Assembly: GCA_046297395.1 (NCBI GenBank)
Contig: JBKCNM010000104.1
Coordinates: 47,024 to 111,023, forward strand
Origin: JBEICQ01 sp046297395
GTDB lineage: Bacteria; Bacteroidota; Bacteroidia; UBA4408
Reading direction: 5' to 3'
DNA length: 64,000 nucleotides
In this document: positions 1 through 8,366 of the stretch, in pieces
Layout: every line of letters starts with the position of its first letter
How positions within the stretch are numbered: the first letter of the stretch is position 1
Notes under the pieces: generated by a model
Databases searched by the model: none
What the model saw: only the letters and a program-made list of their open reading frames with translations
Told to the model about the DNA's origin: nothing
Made by a program: the position numbers and the translations under genes

Positions 1-8
1 ATTTTGAC

Positions 9-16
9 TACATTTG
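9..16 (+). promoter_or_regulatory. -7 promoter box of the cystathionine beta-synthase operon
   Basis: TACATTTG is a perfect match to the Bacteroidota -7 consensus TAnnTTTG, ending 15 nt before the ATG at 32. The -33 element would lie before the window. The box overlaps the in-frame TTG at 14, which argues that the gene starts at ATG 32. Confidence 0.6.
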
Positions 17-31
17 AACAAACTCATTTCC

Positions 32-1399
32 ATGCGTTACTACAACAATATCCTGGAAACAATTGGGAATACCCCACTCATCAAAATCAATCGATTGTCG
101 GCTGATATCCCTGCGTTGGTGCTTGCCAAGGTGGAAACTTTCAACCCCGGAAACAGCATCAAAGACCGGATGGCCGTCAAAATGATTGAAGATGCTGAGA
201 AACAGGGATTATTAAAACCGGGTGGAACCATTATCGAAGGTACATCAGGAAACACCGGCATGGGGCTAGCCATCGCAGCCATCATGAAGGGATATAAATG
301 CATCTTTACCACCACCGATAAACAATCAAAAGAAAAGGTAGATGCGCTCCGCGCTTTCGGGGCCGAAGTGGTGGTTTGTCCAACCGATGTTGAACCCGAA
401 GATCCCAGGTCTTATTACTCCGTTTCTTCCAGATTAGAGAAAGAAACGCCCAATAGTTGGAAGCCTAACCAATATGATAATCCTTCCAATGCCGAGGCTC
501 ACTATCAGTCTACAGGGCCGGAAATTTGGGAGCAAACTGATGGGAAGATTACACATTTGGTGGTTGGTGTAGGAACAGGAGGAACCATCTCGGGAACTGC
601 GAGATTTTTAAAAGAAAAAAATCCCCGAATTCAGGTACTGGGAATCGATACCTACGGGTCTGTTTTCAAGAAATACAAGGAGACCGGTATCTTCGATAAA
701 AATGAAATATATCCCTACATCACTGAAGGAATCGGGGAGGACTTTTTACCTGCGAATGTTGATTTTTCATTGATTGACCATTTCGAAAAAGTAACCGACA
801 AGGATGCTGCACTCATGACCAGAGAAATCGCTCTGAAAGAGGGGATTTTTGCCGGAAATTCTGCAGGTGCAGCCATGGCAGGTATCATGCAGATGAAACA
901 TCGTTTTGCTCCTGGCGATGTGGTTGTTGTCATTTTTCATGACCACGGAACGAGGTACCTCGGAAAAATGTACAACGATGATTGGATGAGACAAAAAGGT
1001 TATTTCGACAAAAAAGGTCTTGTCGCAAAAGATTTGGTCAAGACTTCAGGAAAGAAAGAACTCATAACAGCAGATGCTGCTCAATCTGTTGCCTCAGTAA
1101 TCCATCTCATGGAAAAGAACGATATATCTCAGGTACCAGTAACCAATGATGGTCGCATTGTTGGAGCAGTAAGTGAAAGCATCATTTTCTCAGAGCTCAT
1201 CAAAAATCCTGAAATCAAAAACCATCCCGTCTCTCAAATCATGCATCAGGCTTTTCCCTTCGCAGATGTCTCCACCCCGCTCGATGCTTTGGCAAGGATG
1301 ATTACACCTGAAACAACAGCCGTGATGGTGAAAGATTTCAAAACCGATGAAAATTATATCATTACCCGTCACGATATCATCAAGGCACTCAGTCTCTGA
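32..1399 (+). CDS. Cystathionine beta-synthase (PLP-dependent, with C-terminal CBS domain pair)
   Basis: A cytoplasmic fold-type II PLP enzyme that most likely condenses serine (or an activated serine) with homocysteine or sulfide in the transsulfuration/cysteine pathway. The predicted Schiff-base lysine is K44 in NPGNSIKDR. The substrate loop TSGNTG lies at residues 71-76, and a glycine-rich phosphate loop GVGTGGTISG near residue 180. Residues from about 335 to the end form two CBS (Bateman) repeats, which in this family bind adenosyl ligands. No N-terminal haem domain is present, as usual in bacteria. ATG 32 is preferred over TTG 14 because it matches the family N-terminus and leaves a promoter box upstream. 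It is the first gene of a three-gene operon. O-acetylserine sulfhydrylase activity cannot be excluded. Confidence 0.9.
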   Translation: MRYYNNILETIGNTPLIKINRLSADIPALVLAKVETFNPGNSIKDRMAVKMIEDAEKQGLLKPGGTIIEGTSGNTGMGLAIAAIMKGYKCIFTTTDKQSKEKVDALRAFGAEVVVCPTDVEPEDPRSYYSVSSRLEKETPNSWKPNQYDNPSNAEAHYQSTGPEIWEQTDGKITHLVVGVGTGGTISGTARFLKEKNPRIQVLGIDTYGSVFKKYKETGIFDKNEIYPYITEGIGEDFLPANVDFSLIDHFEKVTDKDAALMTREIALKEGIFAGNSAGAAMAGIMQMKHRFAPGDVVVVIFHDHGTRYLGKMYNDDWMRQKGYFDKKGLVAKDLVKTSGKKELITADAAQSVASVIHLMEKNDISQVPVTNDGRIVGAVSESIIFSELIKNPEIKNHPVSQIMHQAFPFADVSTPLDALARMITPETTAVMVKDFKTDENYIITRHDIIKALSL

Positions 1400-1404
1400 T
1401 TGAC

Positions 1405-2196
1405 ATGACATCATGCATAGATCAACTCGGAAGAAGTATTCTGCTGGAAAAAAATCCTCAAAGAATTGTTTCTCTTGTGCCTTCCCAAACTGAACTGCTT
1501 CATTCCTATGGTTTGGATGAACAAGTGATTGGGATTACCCGTTTTTGTATCCACCCCCCTCATTGGCATCAGCAAAAACAAAAAGTAGGCGGAACAAAAA
1601 AGTTGCATCTTGAAAAGATTGCTTCGCTTCAGCCTCAATTGATCATTGCCAATAAAGAAGAAAATACCAAAGCAGATATCGAATGGTTGTCGGAGCGTTT
1701 TCCGGTATGGATATCAGATGTTATGAATTTGTATGATGCGAATAACATGATGGTAAAACTGGGAGATATATGTGGAGTGAGCAAGAAAGCAGGTAGTTTA
1801 GTGGAAACCATCTCCCAAAATTTTGAAGAATTGGAGCAGCATCATCGAGTTAAAAAAAACATCAGGACAGTTTATCTGATATGGAATGACCCCATCATGG
1901 TGGTTGGTCGTGATACCTTTATTGATGATATGCTACACAGAATGGGATTAACAAATGTTTGCGAGGCTTCAAGGTACCCCGAATTAACAGAAGATCAATT
2001 AAAATTACTCCATCCAGATCTCATTCTTTTATCTTCTGAGCCTTTTCCATTTGCCGAAAAGCATATCGCTGAATTTCGAAGGATTCTCCCTAATGCAAAA
2101 ACAATATTGGTGGATGGAGAATTTTTTTCCTGGTATGGTTCGCGTTTGAAAGATTCTCCCAACTATTTTAAAAATCTCATTCAATCGCTCGCATGA
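1405..2196 (+). CDS. Helical-backbone metal receptor / BtuF-like cobalamin-binding protein
   Basis: A 263-residue protein of the TroA/BtuF helical-backbone superfamily, recognised by the N-terminal block PQRIVSLVPSQTELL followed by a GLDEQVIGITRFC segment, and by the C-terminal PDLILLSSEPFPF. Family members bind cobalamin or iron-siderophore complexes for ABC importers. There is no signal peptide or lipobox, so it would stay in the cytoplasm unless secreted in an unusual way, and no BtuCD-like permease or ATPase is nearby. It starts 5 nt after the cystathionine beta-synthase stop and overlaps the next gene by 4 nt, so it is co-expressed with both. The ligand is not determinable; B12 is the family default. 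Confidence 0.75.
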   Translation: MTSCIDQLGRSILLEKNPQRIVSLVPSQTELLHSYGLDEQVIGITRFCIHPPHWHQQKQKVGGTKKLHLEKIASLQPQLIIANKEENTKADIEWLSERFPVWISDVMNLYDANNMMVKLGDICGVSKKAGSLVETISQNFEELEQHHRVKKNIRTVYLIWNDPIMVVGRDTFIDDMLHRMGLTNVCEASRYPELTEDQLKLLHPDLILLSSEPFPFAEKHIAEFRRILPNAKTILVDGEFFSWYGSRLKDSPNYFKNLIQSLA

Positions 2197-4520
2197 AACC
2201 CCGGAATAAATTATCCATTTTTGTTCTGTTGTTCCTGCTTTTTGTGAAAACTATTTCCGCTCAAAAAGTTGCATTGGTGCTCAGTGGGGGAGGAAGCGAC
2301 GGACTTTCTCACATTGGCGTCTTAAAGGCACTCGAGCAAAATCATATACCTATTGATTATATCGCGGGCACTTCCATTGGAGCCCTGATTGGAGGATTAT
2401 ATGCAGCAGGGTATTCTCCCTATGAAATTGAAAAAATTGCCAGTGAGGAAAAATTTCAACTCATGTCAAAAGGAGAGATTGAGCCCCGATACATCTATTA
2501 TTTTCGTAAGAAGAGACAGGATGCCTCATGGATTACTTTTAAGTTTTCACCTGACACAGTATTGCGCAATTCTCTTCCCACAAATATTATTTCCCCCGTG
2601 GCGCTGGATTTTGGTCTCATGGAACTATTCGCAAGGGCTTCCGCCTCCGGAAAAAATAATTTCGATTCGCTGTTTATTCCATTTCGATGCGTAGCCGCTG
2701 ATATCACCACCAAAACGCCTGCTGTTTTTTCATCCGGAGATTTGGGAAAAAATATTCGTGCCTCGCTGTCCTATCCTTTTTATCTTAAACCCATGGCTGA
2801 TGGCAAGCATCTATATGTAGACGGCGGACTTTATAACAACTTCCCGATTGATATTGCCTATAATGAGTTTAAACCCGATATCATTATTGGTTCAAATGTC
2901 TCAGGTGTGATTGGTTTACCCAATGAGGACGATTTGATTTCTCAAATCAAAAGTTTATTAACCAATCGTAAAGAAACAGAATCCGTTCCTGTAAAGATGT
3001 TTGAAATAAAGCCTAAAATAAAAAATTCTTCACTGTTTGATTTTGCTAAAGTCAGTGATTTGATTGAAGCCGGTTATGCTGCTGCAGATAGCATTATGCC
3101 TCAAATACTCATGGGTGTAAAGCGTCGTATTGATCCCTCTGCATTTGAATGCGCACGAGAATCTTTCCGAAACCATTCTAATCGGCTGATGTATGATGTA
3201 ATCACTATACGGGGTATTCGAAAGCGTCAGCAGAACTATGTTCGAAGAACACTTTTCTTCAAAAGAAAAAAAGTGGTTTCGCTGGAAGAACTCAAACCAA
3301 GGTACTTCAGACTAGCTTCAGACGACAAAATTCGGAGCATTTTTCCAATGTCGGAATACAATTCTAAAACCGGTTTTTATACACTTGGTTTGGATGTTAG
3401 AAAAGAAAAAAGTCTCTTTGTTTCGTTCGGAGGAAATTTTTCCTCAAGACCTGTAAACGCTGCGTTCGTAGGAGCTCAATACAATATTTTGGGTAGATTC
3501 GCTACCACCCTTTATGCAAATTCTTTTTTTGGTAAGTTCTATGGTTCGTATCAGCTAAAGTCTCGTTTTGATATTCCCTTTTTTATTCCCTTTTATACCG
3601 AACTTACATTTACGCGTAACCGCTTTGATTTTTTTCGTAGCTCAGCAACTTTTTTTGAAGATTCAAAGCCCAGCTTTCTCGTTCAATATGAAAACTTTGT
3701 AGATCTCAGTCTTGCCTTTCCTGCAGGAAATAAAGTGAAGTTTGTTTTGGGCGCAGCATATGCCAACCTTTTTAACGATTATTATCAGGACAGAAATTTT
3801 TCTTCCTCAGATACTGCAGACAGAAACACTTTTAACAATTATTCAATATTTGCCTATTTCGAGAAGAATACGCTAAACCGAAAACTCTTTGCCGATGCAG
3901 GTGCCAGCTTTTTTCTTCGGGCCCGTTATCTTGTTGGGGAAGAGGTAAACCAACCCGGCTCAACCGGCATCAACAGAAATAAGTTTGTGCAAGGTCATAC
4001 CTGGTACAGCCTGAAAATGGCCTACGAAACATTTTATAAAAGTAGGGGTAGACTACGATTGGGTCTCTATTTTGAAGGGGTTTTCAGCAATCAATCCTTT
4101 TTTAATAATTACACAGCAACCATTCTTTCAGCGCCTGCATTTAACCCCATTCCCGAAAGCAATACCAGATTCATCCCTTATTTAAGGGCCAATAACTACC
4201 TGGCAGCAGGTCTTAAAAATGTCATCAGAATATTACCCAATTTCGATATGAGAATGGAAGCCTATTTTATGGTGCCATATCAAACCATCCTCTCCAATCC
4301 TCAGAAAGAGGCAGGCTATTCCACCCCGTTTTTAAGACAGTTTCTGATTGGTTCGGGTGTGTTTGTTTATCACACACCCATAGGCCCTTTGAGCGTTTCC
4401 TTGAATTATCTCGACAGAGAGGTCAAGGAAAATCAATCAGGGCAGCTTGAAGCCAAAGGGGTTTATAGCCTCCTGTTTTCATTCGGGTATATTTTATTTA
4501 ATAAGCGGGCGCTTGATTAA
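2193..4520 (+). CDS. Patatin-like phospholipase with POTRA and outer-membrane beta-barrel (type Vd-like)
   Basis: A secreted serine lipid hydrolase attached to a barrel. The signal peptide ends at about residue 23 (TISA-Q). The patatin domain (about 25-300) shows the oxyanion-hole motif SGGGSDG (31-37), nucleophile S61 in GTSIG and catalytic D210 in VDGGLYNN, so the Ser-Asp dyad is intact. Residues of about 335-400 look like a POTRA repeat, and the rest is an aromatic, alternating beta-barrel of the D15/surface-antigen type. This patatin-POTRA-barrel order is that of PlpD/FplA type Vd autotransporters, so the enzyme probably reaches the surface. It overlaps the upstream gene by ATGA at 2193-2196. 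The lipid substrate is unknown. Confidence 0.85.
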   Translation: MKPRNKLSIFVLLFLLFVKTISAQKVALVLSGGGSDGLSHIGVLKALEQNHIPIDYIAGTSIGALIGGLYAAGYSPYEIEKIASEEKFQLMSKGEIEPRYIYYFRKKRQDASWITFKFSPDTVLRNSLPTNIISPVALDFGLMELFARASASGKNNFDSLFIPFRCVAADITTKTPAVFSSGDLGKNIRASLSYPFYLKPMADGKHLYVDGGLYNNFPIDIAYNEFKPDIIIGSNVSGVIGLPNEDDLISQIKSLLTNRKETESVPVKMFEIKPKIKNSSLFDFAKVSDLIEAGYAAADSIMPQILMGVKRRIDPSAFECARESFRNHSNRLMYDVITIRGIRKRQQNYVRRTLFFKRKKVVSLEELKPRYFRLASDDKIRSIFPMSEYNSKTGFYTLGLDVRKEKSLFVSFGGNFSSRPVNAAFVGAQYNILGRFATTLYANSFFGKFYGSYQLKSRFDIPFFIPFYTELTFTRNRFDFFRSSATFFEDSKPSFLVQYENFVDLSLAFPAGNKVKFVLGAAYANLFNDYYQDRNFSSSDTADRNTFNNYSIFAYFEKNTLNRKLFADAGASFFLRARYLVGEEVNQPGSTGINRNKFVQGHTWYSLKMAYETFYKSRGRLRLGLYFEGVFSNQSFFNNYTATILSAPAFNPIPESNTRFIPYLRANNYLAAGLKNVIRILPNFDMRMEAYFMVPYQTILSNPQKEAGYSTPFLRQFLIGSGVFVYHTPIGPLSVSLNYLDREVKENQSGQLEAKGVYSLLFSFGYILFNKRALD

Positions 4521-4529
4521 AATAAACAT

Positions 4530-4537
4530 TACATTTG
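4530..4537 (+). promoter_or_regulatory. -7 promoter box of the small Cys/Lys-rich protein gene
   Basis: TACATTTG matches TAnnTTTG exactly and ends 25 nt before the ATG at 4563. No clear TTTG -33 element sits at the ideal 19-nt spacing. With the terminator at 4781 it makes the small gene a separate transcription unit. Confidence 0.55.
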
Positions 4538-4562
4538 TAGTGTTATCCTAAAAAACAAAAAC

Positions 4563-4760
4563 ATGAAAAAATTAGCGAGTCTTCTTCTTGTTGCCGGTTT
4601 TGCACTATCAGTTGCAAGCGTTAATGCCGGTGAAAACAACAAATCCTGCGACAAGGACAAAAAAGCCTGTTGCAAGAAAGGTGAGGCCAAAAGCTGCTCA
4701 AAAGCTGATGGTAAAGCTGCAAAAGCTACCAGCACCGCCGGTCAGGAAGCAAAAAAATAA
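4563..4760 (+). CDS. Small secreted Cys/Lys-rich protein of unknown function
   Basis: Sixty-five residues: a standard signal peptide (MKKLASLLLVAGFALS, cleavage likely after VNA at about residue 22), then a mature part of about 43 residues that is almost entirely Lys, Ala, Ser, Asp and Cys. Four cysteines occur as C..CC..C with spacing suited to metal binding or disulfides (SCDKDK, ACCKKG, SCSKAD). No family is recognised. It has its own promoter box and a strong terminator, so it is a monocistronic, probably abundant periplasmic or secreted protein. Metal sequestration is a guess from the cysteines. A low-complexity basic stabiliser is equally possible. Confidence 0.7.
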   Translation: MKKLASLLLVAGFALSVASVNAGENNKSCDKDKKACCKKGEAKSCSKADGKAAKATSTAGQEAKK

Positions 4761-4780
4761 GCTTTTCCGGAAAAATTTCA

Positions 4781-4807
4781 CCCCGCTCTCATGCGGGGTT
4801 TTTTTTT
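4781..4807 (+). terminator. Rho-independent terminator abutting the xerC/D start codon
   Basis: Perfect stem CCCCGC/GCGGGG (4781-4786 with 4793-4798), 6-nt loop TCTCAT, followed by nine T residues (4799-4807). It ends the transcript of the small gene at 4563-4760. The recombinase ATG begins at the next base. Confidence 0.85.
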
Positions 4808-5677
4808 ATGTATCTCCAGGAGTTTATCGATTACATAAGCATTCAAAGACGCTACAGCAATCATACCATCATTGCCTACAGGCATGATATTGAGCAAATG
4901 CTTGTTTTTTTTGAAGATACCTTTGGCACCATTGATGGTCCTTCAGGAATCACCCCGATGATGATTCGAAGCTGGATTGTAAAACTCATGGAAGATGCGA
5001 TGGACAATCGTTCGGTAAACCGGAAGATATCCTGTTTAAAAACATATTTTAAGTGGCTTATCAAGGAGAATCGGATTGCAACAAACCCCAGGGCGAAGAT
5101 TGTATCACCTAAAAATAGCAAGCGATTGCCTTCCTTTATTGAGGAGGAGAAAATGAATCTTCTTTTTGATGAAATTAAGTTTGATGAATCTCCCAAAGGA
5201 AACTTAGCCCGTTTGGTGATGGAACTTTTTTACATGACTGGCATCAGGGTTTCTGAGCTTGTAAATCTTGAAAAAAAGGATATCGATTTTTCACTCCATT
5301 CAATCAGGGTAAAAGGCAAAGGCAATAAGGTAAGGCAGATTCCCATTCCTGCTTCATTAGAAAAAAGATTGATGGAATGGATCTTTCAGAATACTATTTC
5401 TGAATATGTGTTTGCACATGCCACCGGTAAAAAACTGCAGCCGAGAGATGTCTATTCCCTGGTTACTTCATCTTTGTCAATGGTTACCACCCAATCAAAA
5501 AAATCCCCTCATGTATTGAGACATTCTTTTGCAACACATCTACTCAATCATGGTGCAGATCTTAATGCAATCAAAGAATTACTTGGCCATGCGAGTCTCG
5601 CGGCCACGCAGGTATATACCCACAACAGCATTGATAAGTTGAGGAGCATACATAAAAAGGCACATCCCAGAGGATAA
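4808..5677 (+). CDS. Tyrosine recombinase XerC/XerD
   Basis: Site-specific recombinase of 289 residues that in this family resolves chromosome dimers at dif. It has an N-terminal SAM-like core-binding domain (about 1-85) and a C-terminal catalytic domain. The complete catalytic set is visible: R147 (TGIRVSEL), K171 (GKGNK), H235-x-x-R238 (HVLRH), H261 (LGHASL) and nucleophile Y270 (QVYTH), with spacing like E. coli XerD. The length is normal for Xer rather than for an integron or phage integrase, and there is no nearby mobile element, so this is the housekeeping enzyme. XerC and XerD cannot be told apart here. The start codon directly follows a terminator T-tract, and the stop directly abuts the stop of the convergent flippase gene. 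Confidence 0.9.
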   Translation: MYLQEFIDYISIQRRYSNHTIIAYRHDIEQMLVFFEDTFGTIDGPSGITPMMIRSWIVKLMEDAMDNRSVNRKISCLKTYFKWLIKENRIATNPRAKIVSPKNSKRLPSFIEEEKMNLLFDEIKFDESPKGNLARLVMELFYMTGIRVSELVNLEKKDIDFSLHSIRVKGKGNKVRQIPIPASLEKRLMEWIFQNTISEYVFAHATGKKLQPRDVYSLVTSSLSMVTTQSKKSPHVLRHSFATHLLNHGADLNAIKELLGHASLAATQVYTHNSIDKLRSIHKKAHPRG

Positions 5678-7138
5678 TCATGACTTCTTCAGGCTCATGG
5701 AAAACATGGCTTGATCTTTAATCCAAACTACTGATGTGAACAGTAGTAGACAAAGGGTACCTGAAAAAATAAAATGTAGCCCCAATGTATTTAACCACAT
5801 CGAGAGGAAATAAAGCCCTACTGCAGTTGCCGTATAAAGAATAAATTTTCCCGTGTAATAGGGTATAGGGAGGTACTTTCTGCCATAGAACCAGGAGAGC
5901 ATCATAATTGAAAAATAGCATATAAGGGTGGCATAGGCAGCACCGGTATATCCTATTGCAGGAATCAGTATGGCATTTGAGAGAATAGTCAATAAGGCTC
6001 CTATTCCGGTTAGAATCGCCCCATGATAGGTTTTTCCGGATAGTTTATACCATATTGAAAGGTTATTAAAAATCCCCAAAAACATATTTGCCAGCAAAAG
6101 TAAAGGGACTATATGCAGCCCGCTGCGGTAGGCTTCTCCGATAAAAAGTTTGATGATGTCTAGAAACACAAGTGTGACAAGGAAAATATAAGCACAGATG
6201 ATGACAAAATAGTTCATTACCCTGGCATACATCTCCGGTGCATCTTGTTTATTTTTGTGAGAAAAATAAAATGGCTCTGCAGCATATCTGAAAGTCTGCA
6301 CAAAGAGCGTCATGATGATCGATATTTTATAACAGGCACCATAAATGCCTATTTGTTCTAATGCTTTTTCGGGCTCAGGCAAGAGGTATTTTAATAGCAG
6401 CCTGTCCATGGTTTCGTTAATCATTCCTGCAAGGCCTGCAAAAAGCAATGGAATCCCATACAAAATCATTTTTTTTAGAATTGCGGGGTCGATTCCCTCA
6501 CGCATTTTTTCAAAAAATGGGAGCAGCAAAACCAAAGTAAAAATGCTTGAAACAAGGTTGGAAATAAATATATACCCAACTCCTGCAGCGGGATGATAAA
6601 ACCATGCACCATTCGGGAAATGGCTTGGGCAATACACAATGAAAAAGAGATTAAGTGAAACATTGATAGCAATTCCTCCCAACCGAATGAGGGCAAACCT
6701 TAGTGCCTGATTATTTTTTCTTAGGTAGGAAAATGGCAGTGCAGTAATGATATCAATCGCTACAATCCATGTGAACCAACTGATGTACTCAGGATTTTCG
6801 GAGTAATGCAATGTATTTGCAATGTGTTGTCGGAATAGCAGGCAGACAAGAACAAAAACCGAGGTCGTAAAAATGAGCAGGAGCAATCCTGAAGAGAAAA
6901 CTTTGTCGCTGTTATACCCGTCTCCGGCATATCTGAAAAAAGCAGTCTCCATTCCATAGGTGAGCAGGACGATAAGAAAGGAGGTGTAGGTGTATAATTC
7001 AACAACCGTACCATAGGCTTCAGGTAAAAAATAGTAAGTGTAAAGAGGGGTAAGAAGGTAATTAACGAGTCGCCCAATGATGCTGCTGAGTCCATAAACA
7101 GCAGTTTGAGAGGCGAGCTTGCGAATGGGATTTTCCAA
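5678..7138 (-). CDS. Polysaccharide flippase (Wzx/MOP-family oligosaccharide transporter)
   Basis: A 486-residue integral membrane protein with about 12-14 hydrophobic segments, typical of RfbX/Wzx-type flippases that move lipid-linked oligosaccharides across the inner membrane. The N-terminal region (LASQTAVYGLSSIIGRLVNY) and the conserved central charged loops match the Polysacc_synt family. It is the last gene of a three-gene minus-strand run (B12-binding subunit, enoyl-CoA hydratase, flippase) with gaps of 8-9 nt. No glycosyltransferases adjoin it, so its polymer is unknown. Another MOP substrate such as a lipid precursor is possible. Confidence 0.85.
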   Translation of the reverse strand: MENPIRKLASQTAVYGLSSIIGRLVNYLLTPLYTYYFLPEAYGTVVELYTYTSFLIVLLTYGMETAFFRYAGDGYNSDKVFSSGLLLLIFTTSVFVLVCLLFRQHIANTLHYSENPEYISWFTWIVAIDIITALPFSYLRKNNQALRFALIRLGGIAINVSLNLFFIVYCPSHFPNGAWFYHPAAGVGYIFISNLVSSIFTLVLLLPFFEKMREGIDPAILKKMILYGIPLLFAGLAGMINETMDRLLLKYLLPEPEKALEQIGIYGACYKISIIMTLFVQTFRYAAEPFYFSHKNKQDAPEMYARVMNYFVIICAYIFLVTLVFLDIIKLFIGEAYRSGLHIVPLLLLANMFLGIFNNLSIWYKLSGKTYHGAILTGIGALLTILSNAILIPAIGYTGAAYATLICYFSIMMLSWFYGRKYLPIPYYTGKFILYTATAVGLYFLSMWLNTLGLHFIFSGTLCLLLFTSVVWIKDQAMFSMSLKKS

Positions 7139-7147
7139 GTGTGGAGA

Positions 7148-7918
7148 TCAACTGCCTGAAAAGGCTGGTTTTCTTTTTTCAAGGAACGCACTCACCCCTT
7201 CCTTGAAATCATTTGTGCCAAATAATTTACCAAATTCATGGATCTCTGTTTCAAAACCATTGTGCTCGGGCAAATACTGGCTTACCACCGATTTTAATGC
7301 AGCATGCAGAGCGAGTCCGGGCTTTGCAGTAATTTTTTTCATCAGTGCAATGGCATTTTCCATGAGCTGTTCTGCCGTACAAACATTGTTTACAATCCCC
7401 CACTGATGCGCCTTATGTGCATCAATCATGTCGGCAGTCAGAATCATTTCCAGTGCTCTTCCTTTTCCGGCAAGTTGTGCCAGTCGCTGCGTACCTCCGT
7501 ATCCCGGAATCAAACCAAGAGTGAGTTCCGGTAATCCGAATCGGGCCTGTTCCGAGGCGATGCGAAGATGACAGGCCATTGCCAGTTCAAATCCTCCACC
7601 CAGCGCAAAGCCGTTAACAGCAGCAAGTACAGGTTTGTGGAAAGTTTCTATAAAGGTGAAAAGAAGTTCGTGTCCATCTCGGCTCAGTTTGGCACCTTGT
7701 TCGGGTGTATAGGCCGAGAACTCTGCAATATCGGCTCCCGCAACGAAGGCTTTGTTACCTGACCCTGTGAGAATGATGCCTTTAATTTGCTTGTTTTTTC
7801 CGGCTGCAACCAATTCCTGGTGAATGCCACTGATGGTTTCAGCATTTAGTGCATTCAGTTTTTCGGGACGATTGATGGTGAGGATAGCAATTTCCTCTCG
7901 GATCTCATGTAATACCAT
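7148..7918 (-). CDS. Enoyl-CoA hydratase/isomerase family protein
   Basis: A 256-residue crotonase-fold enzyme. The oxyanion-hole segments are KAFVAGADI (near residue 60) and NGFALGGGFELAMACH (near residue 105). The catalytic glutamate region LPELTLGLIPGYGGTQRL near residue 135 keeps the Glu and the PGxGGTQR signature, which favours true hydratase activity on 3-hydroxyacyl/enoyl-CoA esters. Length is normal. It lies between a B12-dependent mutase subunit and a flippase. With the mutase subunit it suggests short-chain or branched acyl-CoA (propionate, Val/Ile) breakdown, though the full pathway is not in the window. Confidence 0.88.
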   Translation of the reverse strand: MVLHEIREEIAILTINRPEKLNALNAETISGIHQELVAAGKNKQIKGIILTGSGNKAFVAGADIAEFSAYTPEQGAKLSRDGHELLFTFIETFHKPVLAAVNGFALGGGFELAMACHLRIASEQARFGLPELTLGLIPGYGGTQRLAQLAGKGRALEMILTADMIDAHKAHQWGIVNNVCTAEQLMENAIALMKKITAKPGLALHAALKSVVSQYLPEHNGFETEIHEFGKLFGTNDFKEGVSAFLEKRKPAFSGS

Positions 7919-7926
7919 GGTTGAAA

Positions 7927-8334
7927 TTAGTTTTTTCTGTGTGTGTTGACCCAGTTTTGTATGTATTCAATTATTTCTGAAGTGTCAGTGCCGGGCGTGA
8001 ACAATTTTCCTATACCCATTTCCATGAGTTTCTTGAGGTCGTTTTCGGGAATAATTCCGCCACCGGTTAACAATACATTATCCAATCCCTGCTCTTTCAT
8101 CAGTTTGAATACCTTGGGGAAAACGGTGTTATGGGCGCCTGACAATATACTGATGCCGATTACATCCACATCTTCCTGAGCAGCGGATTGAACAACCATC
8201 TCAGGTGTTTGACGGAGTCCGGTGTAGATAACTTCCATCCCCGCATCTTTTAAAAAAGATGCTATGATTTTTGCGCCTCTGTCATGGCCGTCGAGACCAA
8301 CTTTGGCAATGAGTACACGAATAGGACGATTCAT
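7927..8334 (-). CDS. Methylmalonyl-CoA mutase C-terminal (B12-binding) subunit
   Basis: A 135-residue stand-alone cobalamin-binding domain. The base-off B12 motif D15-x-H17-x-x-G20 (LDGHDRG) has the lower axial histidine. It is followed by the nucleotide-tail elements SILSG and LTGGGIIP, closely matching the mutase C-terminal domain family. Such small subunits pair with a separate catalytic alpha chain in methylmalonyl-CoA or related acyl-CoA mutases, and no alpha chain is in the window. It is the first gene of the operon with enoyl-CoA hydratase, and a perfect -7 box lies 11 nt upstream of its ATG. Confidence 0.87.
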   Translation of the reverse strand: MNRPIRVLIAKVGLDGHDRGAKIIASFLKDAGMEVIYTGLRQTPEMVVQSAAQEDVDVIGISILSGAHNTVFPKVFKLMKEQGLDNVLLTGGGIIPENDLKKLMEMGIGKLFTPGTDTSEIIEYIQNWVNTHRKN

Positions 8335-8345
8335 GATATGTTACG

Positions 8346-8353
8346 CAAATGTA
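8346..8353 (-). promoter_or_regulatory. -7 promoter box of the B12-subunit/enoyl-CoA hydratase/flippase operon
   Basis: On the minus strand this reads TACATTTG, a perfect TAnnTTTG. It ends 11 nt before the ATG at 8334. A CTTG at 8372-8375 (minus strand), 18 nt upstream, is a weak -33 candidate and lies inside the 3' end of the histidine kinase gene. Confidence 0.55.
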
Positions 8354-8366
8354 CTTTTTTAAGTGT

